This document shows positions 36,733 through 45,711 of a stretch of DNA of 64,000 nt, one piece after another (position 1 is the first letter of the stretch; each line of letters begins with the position of its first letter). A program made the position numbers and the translations under genes. The notes below the pieces were generated by a model. It ran no database searches and was not told where the DNA came from. It was given only the letters and a program-made list of their open reading frames with translations. Origin of the DNA: Gammaproteobacteria bacterium (GTDB lineage: Bacteria > Pseudomonadota > Gammaproteobacteria > Ga0077536). Where the stretch lies: positions 1-64,000 of the forward strand of contig JACQWY010000020.1 of assembly GCA_016209015.1 (NCBI GenBank), written 5' to 3'.

Positions 36733-37712
36733 TTACGGCGGGCCGCCGCGACGCCGCGCGAAGCCGAGACCGCCCGGCGCGCCGGCGGCGCGCCACAGGG
36801 CAGCGGGCAGCGGTACGGCGGATACGGCCCTGGGGTCGACGCGATAATCGTGTCCGCTCGCACTCGCCACCGTCATGCCGGCAGGCAGCATACCGAGCCA
36901 GATCCCCGCGGTGTTGCGCCCGTCGACGTAGCCGCCCCAGTCGAGCTTGCGATCGGCGTCGGTAATGTTCGCTTGTCCGATGATGCCGATGGCGGCGCCG
37001 ATCGTGAGCACGTCGCCAACATGCGCTGCGATCTCCAGATTGCTCGACGAGACCGAGTACCGGTTGAGGCCGAGACCGAGATCCGTCCGCGTCCAGGGGA
37101 AGCAACCGGATTCGGTGGAGAAGTTCTGCGGGAAACTCCCGTGATGTCGAAGCTCGCATACGCGCTGACGGAATGGAGCGAGTACGGCGGATAACCCAGC
37201 GGATAGTCTGAAGTGAACTCCGCGAGGAAGTTGAACGGGACCAGCACCGGAGTGCCGACGGCGAGTCCCGCGACGTTGACCGTGAGGTAGTCGGTGAATG
37301 ATGCGCCGACCGCTATTTAGACCGTGTTCGAGTTCGGCGCAAATGGCACGTTCGGTGCGAGGACTGCGGGTTGTGCAATCGCATGATCCGAGCCGTAGAC
37401 GCGCAATACGCCGGGATCGGCGGACGCGAATCCTGCCGCCGAGGCGCTGGTGAAGATCGCGTCCTGCAGCCCGGGGCCGATTCGCGTCGCGATGAACGAA
37501 CCCCCTTCGTCCTGCGCTTCGGCGTGTCCTGGCCCGTCGTGTCGCGTGACGGCGATCGGCACCCAGTCCGCCTGGGGAATCGCGCCCACACCGATTGCGG
37601 TGTAGGCGTTGACCGAAGCGTCGACGGTCGGGGTCGGCGCGGCTGCGGCAAATTTGACGGGCGCGACGATCAGCTCTGCGGCAAACAGCGCAGCGAGCAT
37701 GGGCTTGGCCAC
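36733..37712 (-). pseudogene. Broken secreted protein gene with a PEP-CTERM (VPLPA) tail
   Basis: Reading from a GTG at 37712 (GAAGGAAG site), the frame has a signal peptide (AKPMLAALFAAELIV) and a secreted-type domain. It is cut by an in-frame TAA at 37317-37319. The same frame continues, IAVGASFTDYLTVNVAGLAV, to a one-base shift near 37141, after which SFPQNFSTESGCFPWTRTDL follows in another frame. The end shows SAVPLPAALW and GFARRR, the sorting tail of PEP-CTERM proteins. The middle of that tail is no longer hydrophobic. I infer a decayed gene. Confidence 0.8.
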
Positions 37713-37857
37713 TTTGGCTTCCTTCTGGTTCGCGCGAAACGGGTGGAAAGGCCTCGCCTCGCCGTCATCACGGATCGAGCGAATCGTGGTCGTGCCACAG
37801 CGGGGAGCGGGCGACGCCGAGTGGCTCCATGAGCTCGAAACAGCCACGTCCGGTTAG

Positions 37858-38009
37858 GGAAGCTCTGAATAAGTCCATCCTGGACTTTTCAGAGCGCGGC
37901 CGGCAAGAAGCGTGGTTCTTGCCGGCCTCCCGTGAACAATTGCTTACGCCACTGTTCACGGCGGCACATCCCTGTGCCGCAGGAAGCTCTGAACTAATTC
38001 AGAGCTTCC
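37858..38009. mobile_element. 152-bp MITE with IS5-group ends and TTAG target duplications
   Basis: Perfect 13-base terminal inverted repeats GGAAGCTCTGAAT (37858-37870) and ATTCAGAGCTTCC (37997-38009) are flanked by TTAG on each side (37854-37857, 38010-38013). TTAG fits the YTAR target of the IS5 group, whose ends look similar. The interior is five back-to-back hairpins: 37862-37895, 37898-37927, 37931-37960, 37961-37980, 37981-38010. There is no coding capacity. Confidence 0.88.
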
Positions 38010-38013
38010 TTAG

Positions 38014-38320
38014 GCGCGGCTCCCACGGGAATAGCAAGGCGCGTGCCCGAGAATGCCGCGCGCATGCTGCGAACCGATTCGGACCGCGTGCGCGGTGGCT
38101 CGTTCGACGTAAGCTCACCGGGACATGGCGGCCGAGTGTGCAAATTACCGCACGTTGCTACGTTCCATATGCGCCGCCCCTCGCGCGACGAAGCGTGCTG
38201 CTCCGGCCGTCGAGGCGACGGCGACGCCAACGAAGGCCCCGCGCTGCTATCGTCCCGAGGGCGGCCGGACAGGGTGAGCGAAGATTGCGGGCTTTGCCCG
38301 AATGACGCGATGACGTGAAA
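38014..38320. other. Gene-free stretch
   Basis: Between the MITE and the pirin stop I see no convincing gene, promoter or repeat. The short frames here have shadow-like composition. The 37713-37853 segment on the other side of the MITE also holds nothing beyond the upstream region of the broken PEP-CTERM gene. Confidence 0.5.
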
Positions 38321-39181
38321 TCAGCCGAAGTGCCCCGCCTGATAGTCGAAGATCGCCTGCCGGATCTCCTGTTCGGAGTTCATGACGAACGGCCCGTACT
38401 GGGCGATCGACTCCTGCAGCGGACGGCCGGCGACGAGCAGGCATTTCGCCTCGCGCGTGGCTTCGATCGCGACCCCGTCGCGGTCCGCGTCGTTCGCGAG
38501 GATCGCCATGCGCTGCGCCGGCACGTCGGTGTCGCCGCTCCGCACCGCGCCGCGATAGGTGTAGAGGAAGGCGTTGTGTCCGGCGGGCAGCGGCTGCTCG
38601 AAACGCGCGCCGGCCGGCAGATGGATGTCGAGATACAGCGGCTGCGTCGCTTCGCGCACGACCGCACCCGCGACGCCGTGACTCTCGCCCGCGATGACGA
38701 CGACTTCGACGCCGGCCTCCGTCGTGTAACGCGGCAGCTCTGCCGCCGCGAAATCGCGATACCAGGGCGCGCACAGCTTGTCGCGGCCGGGCAGGTTCAA
38801 CCACAACTGGAAGCCTTCCATCGCGCCTTCCTCCTGCTGCGGGATTTCCGAGTGGACGACCCCGCGGCCGGCGGTCATCCATTGCACGCCGCCGTTCTCG
38901 AGCAGGCCCTCGTGGCCCGCGCTGTCGCGATGACGCATGCGCCCGGCGATCATGTAGGTGACCGTTTCGAAGCCGCGGTGCGGATGATCCGGAAAGCCCG
39001 CGATGTAATCCTCGGGATTCTCGGTGCCGAAGGCGTCGAGCATGAGGAAGGGGTCGAGGCGGCGCTGCAGGTCCTGGGTCAGGACGCGCGTGAGCTTCAC
39101 GCCCGCGCCGTCGGACGTGGCCATGCCCGTGACGAGGCGCTCGACGCGGCGGGGCTTGGAGATCGTGGCTGCTGGGCTCAT
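38321..39181 (-). CDS. Pirin family cupin protein
   Basis: 286 residues, two cupin domains. Metal ligands are His66 and His68 in HPHRGFET, His110 and Glu112 in VVHSE. Bacterial pirins have quercetin dioxygenase activity or regulatory roles; which applies here cannot be told. The neighbouring gene is a glutathione S-transferase on the same strand, 86 bases away, a combination often seen in redox-stress neighbourhoods. No signal peptide. The gene appears intact. Confidence 0.94.
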   Translation of the reverse strand: MSPAATISKPRRVERLVTGMATSDGAGVKLTRVLTQDLQRRLDPFLMLDAFGTENPEDYIAGFPDHPHRGFETVTYMIAGRMRHRDSAGHEGLLENGGVQWMTAGRGVVHSEIPQQEEGAMEGFQLWLNLPGRDKLCAPWYRDFAAAELPRYTTEAGVEVVVIAGESHGVAGAVVREATQPLYLDIHLPAGARFEQPLPAGHNAFLYTYRGAVRSGDTDVPAQRMAILANDADRDGVAIEATREAKCLLVAGRPLQESIAQYGPFVMNSEQEIRQAIFDYQAGHFG

Positions 39182-39267
39182 GGCGGATCCTCGGGTGGGG
39201 CTCGGACTACTGTAGTGGGCCCGCGCCGCTGCGCATAGCGGCGCCGGTCCGATTCACGCGGGGGTGT

Positions 39268-39966
39268 TCACCACGGATAGCACACGGCGTCGGCGAGGAC
39301 GTCGCTGCGCGTCGCCGCGACGCGATCCCGCCACGCGGCGATGGGATCGTCCGTCTCGAGCAGCTTGATCGGGCTCACGCCGCGCGCCCACAGGAATGCG
39401 CCGAGCACGATGTAGTCGCCGTAGCGCGGCGTGTCGCCGCCGAGGAAGGGCTGGACCTCGAGCGTCGCCCGCAGGGGCGCGAGTGTCGCCTGGAAAGTCG
39501 CGATCGCCTGCTCGCGATCGTGGCCGATCTCCTCGAGCTTGCGGCCGAAGCGCTCCTCGCGCGTGGCTCTGAAGTAATCGCGATCCTGCTCGTGCACGTG
39601 GCCGAACAGATCGCCCATGAGGATCGGCAGCAGGGCGAGATGCAGCACGCCGTCCGTCCATTGATTGAGGAAGCGCGTCGCGTCGCGCGCGGCAGTGCCG
39701 CCGAACAGCGAGGGGCGATCGGCATGAGCCTCCTCGAGATGGCAGGCGATCCGCCAGGAGTCGTGGACGACGCGCTCGCCGTCGACGAGCACGGGCACGC
39801 GGCCCTGGCCCGACATCGCGATCGCATCTTTCTCGGTGAAGCGCCAGGGGACGGTATCGAAGGGCAGGCCCTTGTGGCCGAGCGCGAGCTTCGCGCGCCA
39901 GCAGTAGGGGCTGAAACGCCGCGCGGCATCCGCGCCGGCGAGATCGTAGAGCGTGCGTGCGGTCAT
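39268..39966 (-). CDS. Glutathione S-transferase family protein
   Basis: 232 residues. The N-terminal thioredoxin-fold domain (1-80) has SPYCWRAKLAL, GQGRVPVLVDGERVVHDS (with the cis-Pro glutathione-site loop), and the rest is the all-helical domain. Ser/Cys near residue 19-22 is the likely catalytic region. The ATG at 39966 is preceded by GGAG; upstream in-frame sequence is intergenic. Typical role: conjugation or reduction of electrophiles with glutathione. Divergent from the P-type ATPase. Confidence 0.9.
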   Translation of the reverse strand: MTARTLYDLAGADAARRFSPYCWRAKLALGHKGLPFDTVPWRFTEKDAIAMSGQGRVPVLVDGERVVHDSWRIACHLEEAHADRPSLFGGTAARDATRFLNQWTDGVLHLALLPILMGDLFGHVHEQDRDYFRATREERFGRKLEEIGHDREQAIATFQATLAPLRATLEVQPFLGGDTPRYGDYIVLGAFLWARGVSPIKLLETDDPIAAWRDRVAATRSDVLADAVCYPW

Positions 39967-40003
39967 GGGGTCTCCTTCGGATGAGGTGCGGATCGTGAGG
40001 CGG

Positions 40004-40032
40004 ATTATCGCGCGACGGCCGGTACCGGTCAC
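40004..40032 (-). promoter_or_regulatory. Candidate promoter of the GST gene
   Basis: On the minus strand: GTGACC (40032-40027), 17-base spacer, GATAAT (40009-40004), about 38 bases before the GST start. A TATACT (40041-40046, plus strand) close by could be the -10 of the divergent ATPase gene, though its -35 is poor. Confidence 0.45.
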
Positions 40033-40091
40033 GACCCCCTTATACTGACTGCACACCGCGCCGAGGACACGCTCACCATGTCGAGCTCCCC

Positions 40092-42674
40092 ATGATCGTC
40101 GCGACGGACATCCCTGCCGCCGGTGCGCTGCCGACGTTCGAGGGACTCGACGCCGCGACGGCGCAGAAGCGCCTGCAGGACGAAGGCTGGAACGAGGTGC
40201 CGGCGGCGCGGCCGCGCGGACCCTGGGCCGTCGCCGGCGGCATCGCCCGTGAGCCGATGTTCGTGCTCCTGGTCGTCTGCGGGGTGGTCTATCTGCTGCT
40301 CGGCGACGTGCACGAAGCGCTCATGCTGCTCGCGTTCGTGTTCATCGTCATGGGCATCACCGCCGCACAGGAGCTCAGGACCGAGCGCGCGCTCGACGCG
40401 CTGCGCGATCTCTCGAGTCCGCGCGCGCTCGTCGTCCGCGATGGCCTCGAGCGGCGCATTGCCGGCCGCGAAGTCGTGCGCGGCGATCTGATCGTGATCG
40501 CGGAGGGCGACCGCGTGCCCGCCGATGCGGTCGTGCTCGCCGGCCTCAACCTCGCGGTCGACGAGTCGCTGCTCACCGGTGAAGCCGTGCCCGTGCGCAA
40601 GCACGCGCGCTCGCCGGTGCCCGCGCGCCTGCTCGCGCCGGGCGGCGACGACACGCCCTGTCTCTACTCCGGCACGCTCGTCGTGCAGGGCCGGGGCTAT
40701 GCACGCGTGCTCGAGACCGGCGCGCAGACCGCGCTCGGACGCATCGGTCAGGCGCTCGCCGGCGTCGAGGTCGGCACGACCGCCGTGCAGCGCGAGATCC
40801 GCCGCGTCGTCACGCGCGTCGCCTGGGGCGCGTTCGGCCTGAGCGTGCTCGTCGCCCTCGTCTACGCGGCGACGCGCGGCGCCCGGCTCGAAGGGTTGCT
40901 CGTCGGTCTCACCACGGCGATGTCGATCCTGCCCGAGGAGTTGCCGGTCATCCTCACGATCTTCCTCGGCCTCGGCGCCTGGCGGATCGCGCAGCAGCGC
41001 GTGCTGACGCGCCGCGTGCCGGCGCTCGAGACGCTCGGCGCGGCGACGGTGCTGTGCACGGACAAGACCGGCACGCTCACCCGCAACCGGCTCGAGCTCG
41101 TCCGGCTCGCCGCAGATGGCGCGACGATCGACCCCGCGCAGTTGCCGGACGGCGAGCTGCCGGAGCGCTTCCACGCCCTGCTCGAGTTCGGCGTGCTCGC
41201 GAGCCAGACCGATCCCTTCGATCCGCTCGAGCAGGCGATCCGCCGGCGGGCCCTCGAGACGCTCGCGCGCACCGAGCATCTGCACGTGGACTGGCAGCTC
41301 GTCTCGGAATATCCGCTCTCGCCCGCGCTGCTCGCGATGTCCCGCGTCTGGCAGTCGGCGGCCGGCTCGCGCTACGTGATCGCGGCGAAGGGCGCTCCCG
41401 AGGCGATCGCCGATCTCTGCCATCTCGATGCGGCACGCAATGCCGTGCTGCGCGAGGAAGTCGAGCGGCTCGCGGGCGAAGGTCTGCGTGTCATCGGCGT
41501 CGCGCGCGCCGTGCTCGGTGACGGCGCGCTGCCGCCGATCCAGCACGATTTCGATTTCGAGTTCCTGGGTCTGCTCGCACTCGCGGATCCGCTGCGGGAG
41601 TCGGTGCCTGCCGCGATCCGCGAGGCGCGGCAGGCGGGGATCCGGGTCGTGATGGTCACCGGCGACCACGCCGCGACCGCGTTGCACATTGCGACGCGGC
41701 TCGATCTCGACACGGCTGCGGGCTACCTCACGGGGCGCGATCTCGAGACGCTGTCGGACGCCGGGCTCGCCGCCCGCGTGCGCGAGGTGAACGTCTTCTG
41801 CCGCGTCGCGCCCGAGCAGAAGCTCAGGCTCGTGACCGCGCTCCAGGCCCGTGGCGAGGTCGTCGCGATGACGGGCGACGGCGTGAACGATGCCCCGGCC
41901 CTCAAGGCCGCGCACATCGGCATCGCGATGGGCGGCCGCGGCACGGACGTCGCGCGCGAAGCGGCAGCGCTCGTGCTCCTCGACGACGACTTCGCCTCGA
42001 TCGTCGCCGCGATCCGCGTCGGCCGGCGGATCTTCGCGAATCTGCGCAAGGCGATCGTCTTCGTGCTCGCGGCGCACATCCCGATCGTCGGACTCTCGCT
42101 CCTGCCCGTGCTGCTGGGGTGGTCGCTCGTGCTGATGCCCGTGCACGTGCTGTTCCTGCAGCTCATCATCGACCCGGCGTGCTCGATCGCCTTCGAAGCG
42201 GAGCCCGAGGAGGCCGACGTGATGCGCCGGCCGCCGCGGGCGCGCGACGCGCGCCTCTTCGACGGCGCGACGCTCGCGCTCGCATTCGCGCAGGGCTTCA
42301 TCGCGCTCGCCGTCGTGGTGTTCATCCACGCGGGCGCACTCCGTCAGGGGCTTTCCGCCGAGGAGGCGCGCGCCATGACGTTCGTCACGCTCGTGCTCGC
42401 CGGGCTCGGCCTCATCGTCGCGAACCGCTCGCGCTCCGGAGGCCTGTACGCGTTGCTCGCGGGACGGAACGCGGCGCTGTGGTGGATCGCGGGCGGGACC
42501 CTGCTCTTCCTCGGGCTCGTGCTCGTCGTCCCGGTCCTGCGCGAGGCGTTCGCGTTCGGCATCCTGCACGGCGTCGACCTCGCGCGCTGTCTCGCCGGCG
42601 CAGCGATTGCCTGGACCGGTTTCGTGCTCGCGGCGAGGCTGCTGCCGGACGGCGAGCGTGCCGTGACGGCCTGA
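40092..42674 (+). CDS. P-type cation-transporting ATPase
   Basis: 860 residues. Phosphorylation motif CTDKTGTLT with Asp324, actuator loop TGEA, P-domain MTGDGVNDAPALK, and a PEELP motif in the fourth membrane helix, as in P2-type (Ca2+-like) pumps. About ten membrane helices. No N-terminal heavy-metal domain is present. The ion is not certain: PEELP favours Ca2+ or Mn2+. It starts an apparent three-gene run with the His-tailed transporter and a nitroreductase, spaced 18 and 12 bases. Confidence 0.94.
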   Translation: MIVATDIPAAGALPTFEGLDAATAQKRLQDEGWNEVPAARPRGPWAVAGGIAREPMFVLLVVCGVVYLLLGDVHEALMLLAFVFIVMGITAAQELRTERALDALRDLSSPRALVVRDGLERRIAGREVVRGDLIVIAEGDRVPADAVVLAGLNLAVDESLLTGEAVPVRKHARSPVPARLLAPGGDDTPCLYSGTLVVQGRGYARVLETGAQTALGRIGQALAGVEVGTTAVQREIRRVVTRVAWGAFGLSVLVALVYAATRGARLEGLLVGLTTAMSILPEELPVILTIFLGLGAWRIAQQRVLTRRVPALETLGAATVLCTDKTGTLTRNRLELVRLAADGATIDPAQLPDGELPERFHALLEFGVLASQTDPFDPLEQAIRRRALETLARTEHLHVDWQLVSEYPLSPALLAMSRVWQSAAGSRYVIAAKGAPEAIADLCHLDAARNAVLREEVERLAGEGLRVIGVARAVLGDGALPPIQHDFDFEFLGLLALADPLRESVPAAIREARQAGIRVVMVTGDHAATALHIATRLDLDTAAGYLTGRDLETLSDAGLAARVREVNVFCRVAPEQKLRLVTALQARGEVVAMTGDGVNDAPALKAAHIGIAMGGRGTDVAREAAALVLLDDDFASIVAAIRVGRRIFANLRKAIVFVLAAHIPIVGLSLLPVLLGWSLVLMPVHVLFLQLIIDPACSIAFEAEPEEADVMRRPPRARDARLFDGATLALAFAQGFIALAVVVFIHAGALRQGLSAEEARAMTFVTLVLAGLGLIVANRSRSGGLYALLAGRNAALWWIAGGTLLFLGLVLVVPVLREAFAFGILHGVDLARCLAGAAIAWTGFVLAARLLPDGERAVTA

Positions 42675-42692
42675 GGGCGGCCGCTGCGCCGG

Positions 42693-43778
42693 ATGACCAG
42701 TCTGATCCATAATCCGCGCATGCGCGCCGTTCCCGCCGTCTGGTATGCCCTCGTGTCCGCCGCGTTGTTCGGGGCGAGTGTCCCGCTGTCGAAGGTATTG
42801 CTCGAAGCGCTCGCGCCGAACCTGCTGGCGGGGCTCCTGTATCTCGGCAGCGGCCTCGGTCTCACGCTGTTGCGCCTGCTCGGGCCCGGCGGACGCACGC
42901 GAGGCCGGCTCGCTGCCGGTGACTGGCCGTGGCTCGGCGCCGCGATCGTCTGCGGCGGTGTGCTAGGGCCTCTTCTGCTGCTCTACGGCCTGCTCGCGAC
43001 GAGCGGCGTCGCGGCGGCGCTGCTCCTCAATCTCGAAACCGTGTTCACGGCGCTGCTCGCCTGGCTCGCGTTCCGCGAGAACGCCGGGGCCCGGGTCGTG
43101 ATCGGCATGGTCGTCATCGTCGCGGGCAGCGTCGTGCTGAGCGGGGCGGCGCTGCCCGCCGGCGGCGGCAGCGTGGCGGGCATGCTCGCCATCGCGGGGG
43201 CCTGTCTGTGCTGGGCGCTCGACAACAATTTCACGCGCAGGGTCGCCGCGGCCGACCCGCTCGTCGTCGCGGCGAGCAAAGGGCTCGTCGCGGGCGTCGT
43301 CAACACCGCGCTCGCGGCCGCGCTCGGTGCGGGAGTGCCGCCGGTCGCCGCCACGGGCGCCGCACTCCTGCTCGGTTTCGGCGCCTATGGCGTGAGCCTC
43401 GTGCTGTTCGTGCTCGCGCTGCGCGATCTGGGCGTGGCGCGCACGAGCGCCTATTTCTCGACGGCGCCATTCCTGGGTGCGGTCGTGGCGGTCGTCGTGC
43501 TCGGCGAGCCCGTGTCCCCCGCGCTCGGTCTCGCCGGTGCGCTGATGGGACTCGGGGTGTGGCTGCACCTCACCGAGCGCCATTCCCACGAACACCGGCA
43601 CCCGGCGCTCGACCACAGCCACGAGCACGTGCACGACGCCCATCACTCGCATCGCCATGATTTCGAGTGGCACGGCGAGGAGCCGCATACCCACCCGCAC
43701 CATCACGAGCCGATGGTGCACGAGCATCCGCACTATCCGGATATCCACCATCATCACGCGCATCGCCGAGGCGCGTAG
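42693..43778 (+). CDS. EamA/DMT family transporter with histidine-rich tail
   Basis: 361 residues, ten membrane helices in two EamA repeats up to about residue 290. The last 70 residues contain some 27 histidines, in patterns such as HSHEHRH, HVHDAHHSHRH and HPHHHEP. Such tails bind Ni2+, Co2+ or Zn2+, so the protein probably moves or senses a transition metal, whereas most EamA proteins carry metabolites. The start could be 42693 or 42720. It lies 18 bases after the P-type ATPase and may share its transcript. Confidence 0.9.
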   Translation: MTSLIHNPRMRAVPAVWYALVSAALFGASVPLSKVLLEALAPNLLAGLLYLGSGLGLTLLRLLGPGGRTRGRLAAGDWPWLGAAIVCGGVLGPLLLLYGLLATSGVAAALLLNLETVFTALLAWLAFRENAGARVVIGMVVIVAGSVVLSGAALPAGGGSVAGMLAIAGACLCWALDNNFTRRVAAADPLVVAASKGLVAGVVNTALAAALGAGVPPVAATGAALLLGFGAYGVSLVLFVLALRDLGVARTSAYFSTAPFLGAVVAVVVLGEPVSPALGLAGALMGLGVWLHLTERHSHEHRHPALDHSHEHVHDAHHSHRHDFEWHGEEPHTHPHHHEPMVHEHPHYPDIHHHHAHRRGA

Positions 43779-43790
43779 AGGAGCCATGCC

Positions 43791-44486
43791 ATGACCATGC
43801 CGCCCGTCGAATTCGATCTCGCCAGCGTCGACCACGTGCTCCAGACGACGCGCAGCGTACGGCTGCGGCTCGATCTCGAGCGCCCCGTGCCGCGCGAGCT
43901 CGTGGAGGAGGCGATCCGGGTCGCGCTGCAGGCGCCGACGGGCGCGAATACGCAGACCTGGCGCTTCCTCGTCGTCGAGGATCCCGCGACCCGCGCCGCC
44001 ATTGCCGATTTCTATCGCAAGGGCGCCGAGCGCTACGTCGCCGGCCAGACCGCGCTCACCCGCACCGGGGTCAGCATGATGCGCGAGTACGAGGCGGAGG
44101 ACTTGCGGCAACGGCAGCGCGAGGCGCTGTTCAAGTCGGGCGGCTTCCTGATGGAGCGCCTGCAGGACGTGCCGCTCTTCGTCATTCCCTGCATCGGATC
44201 GCGTTTCGAGCACGAGGACGTATTCACGCAGGCCTCGATGTGGGGCTCGATCCTGCCCGCGACCTGGTCGCTCATGCTCGCACTGCGCGCCCGGCGCGTC
44301 GCCTCGGCCTGGACGACGCTGCATCTCATGTACGAACGCGAGGTCGCGGAGCTTGTCGGCATCCCGGCGGACTACACCCAGGCGGCTCTGCTGCCCGTGG
44401 CCTGGCTGAAAGGCGGCGGGCTCAAACCGGCGAAGCGGCTGCCGGTCGGCGAGGTGGTCTACTGGGGGCGATGGGGCGAGCGTTGA
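43791..44486 (+). CDS. Nitroreductase family FMN oxidoreductase
   Basis: 231 residues. TTRSVRLRLDLERPV near the N-terminus and the APTGANTQTWRFLVV segment match the FMN-binding part of nitroreductases; WGSILPATWSLMLALRARR is the typical mid-protein helix. The family reduces nitro groups, quinones or flavins. The start follows GAGGAG at 7 bases; the earlier ATG at 43786 is out of frame. Last gene of the ATPase run. Confidence 0.88.
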   Translation: MTMPPVEFDLASVDHVLQTTRSVRLRLDLERPVPRELVEEAIRVALQAPTGANTQTWRFLVVEDPATRAAIADFYRKGAERYVAGQTALTRTGVSMMREYEAEDLRQRQREALFKSGGFLMERLQDVPLFVIPCIGSRFEHEDVFTQASMWGSILPATWSLMLALRARRVASAWTTLHLMYEREVAELVGIPADYTQAALLPVAWLKGGGLKPAKRLPVGEVVYWGRWGER

Positions 44487-44746
44487 GTCGCGTGCCGCAG
44501 GGCGGTCCGGGGAGCACGCGATCGCGGGCTGCCTTCTCCAGGCCGCCCGGCGTCGCTTGCCGGTGCTCGCCGCGGGCGGATGCGATGACCGAAGGACGAT
44601 CTCCAGGCCGCCCGAGCCGGCCGCGACATCGGCTCCGGCGCTCACCGGCGGCGGGAACGGTCGATTGGAATATCGAGCGGGCGAGGGAGGCGGGACCAGG
44701 GTGCCGGGCTCGACGCCAGCCCTGCTCCGGCAGATCCGTCCGTGCC

Positions 44747-45019
44747 TCAGACGAATTCGTCGATACGCCCGCCGCTCACTGAGCCGATGGGCCCGGGGCC
44801 GGAACGCGGCCGCGCCTGATCCACCGCCGCAATCGTCTTCTCGATTTCCGCGACCTTGCCGGTGAGCTTGCTGATGATCTTCTTGCCCTCGCTCGTTTGG
44901 CCGGACGGACAGGCGCACCAGTCCGCGAGCTGTCGCTGGTAGTTCGCGAGTTGCATTTCGAGTAGCCCGGAACCGCGTCCCGAGCCGGCTATCGCCGCCG
45001 CGCCGACCGTCACCGCCAT
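44747..45019 (-). CDS. Small unassigned protein (90 aa)
   Basis: Residues 20-70 form a coiled-coil-like helix pair (MQLANYQRQLADW, then KIISKLTGKVAEIEKTIA) linked by CACPSGQTSEG with two cysteines. Composition is unlike shadow frames. There is no signal peptide or membrane helix. It stands alone, convergent with the nitroreductase gene, and function is unknown. Confidence 0.55.
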   Translation of the reverse strand: MAVTVGAAAIAGSGRGSGLLEMQLANYQRQLADWCACPSGQTSEGKKIISKLTGKVAEIEKTIAAVDQARPRSGPGPIGSVSGGRIDEFV

Positions 45020-45085
45020 TGCGCACCCCGTGTCCCGAGCCGGCTTCGCGCCGGTGTGCTCCTACGTTATGTCAACTCGCGCCAT

Positions 45086-45171
45086 GCCCCGCGCCGGCGC
45101 GCATGGCCTTCGGGCACCGCCGCAATCAAAGCGAAAACCGATTCGCCCCGCGCCGGCGCGCATGGCCTTCG
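45086..45171. repeat. Direct repeat pair, 27 bases
   Basis: GCCCCGCGCCGGCGCGCATG and the following 7 bases occur at 45086-45112 and again at 45145-45171. Each copy contains the palindrome GCGCCGGCGC. It lies in the gene-poor stretch 45020-45711. Confidence 0.75.
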
Positions 45172-45334
45172 CCCGGCGTCGCCGGGCTGATGCTTAGCGG
45201 CCCGCAATCCCGCCGTGTTGAGCCCGGTCGTTTTCACGCCCCCGTCCGCGACGTGCTCTTTCGTGACTCGGAGGTCGACGAGCATTCGGGAACGGACCCG
45301 GTCGAAGGCCGAAGCCTTGCAAACCCTGATGCGA

Positions 45335-45490
45335 AGTTGCGGTATATAAGAGGCTAATACGGGAAAAAAAAAGACATACTAGCCAATATTTATTAGAAAT
45401 GGCGTTTAGGTCCCTCGCGTATGATTTTCAGCTTATATTCCCGGGCAGGTATAATTATCTTCTAACGATCGAACATATTTGGAAAAACGA
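45335..45490. other. A+T-rich island
   Basis: Composition drops sharply from the G+C-rich surroundings, with runs such as GGGAAAAAAAAAGAC, CCAATATTTATTAG and GTATAATTATC. The TATAAT at 45450-45455 could be a -10 box. A short frame beginning at 45399 encodes 41 residues with no ribosome site. No gene is supported here. It may be a remnant of imported DNA or a control region whose gene is gone. Confidence 0.6.
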
Positions 45491-45711
45491 TTTCCGGAAC
45501 AGCGGAGCCTCTGCCCCGCGGTGAACGTGACTCTCGATCCCGAGCTCTCATGCGCCTTTCGGTGCCAAGAGGACCACGTTGCCACGGGGACAGAAGGCAA
45601 GCCGCTCCGAAGTCGTCATGGCGAACGCGGCACGACCGCGAGTCGTGGCACATCCCTGGAGCCTGACGACGAGAATGCAAGATGCGGGCTGCGGCGCCCC
45701 GGGGTGCCCGC

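Noticed and set aside
40029-42710. 893-aa minus-strand ORF antisense to the P-type ATPase
   Set aside because: It is a G+C-rich shadow: the plus strand holds all P-type ATPase motifs, and the antisense product is arginine- and glutamate-rich without domains.
45399-45524. 41-aa ORF in the A+T-rich island
   Set aside because: No ribosome site, no homologue known to me, and chance ORFs of this size are expected.
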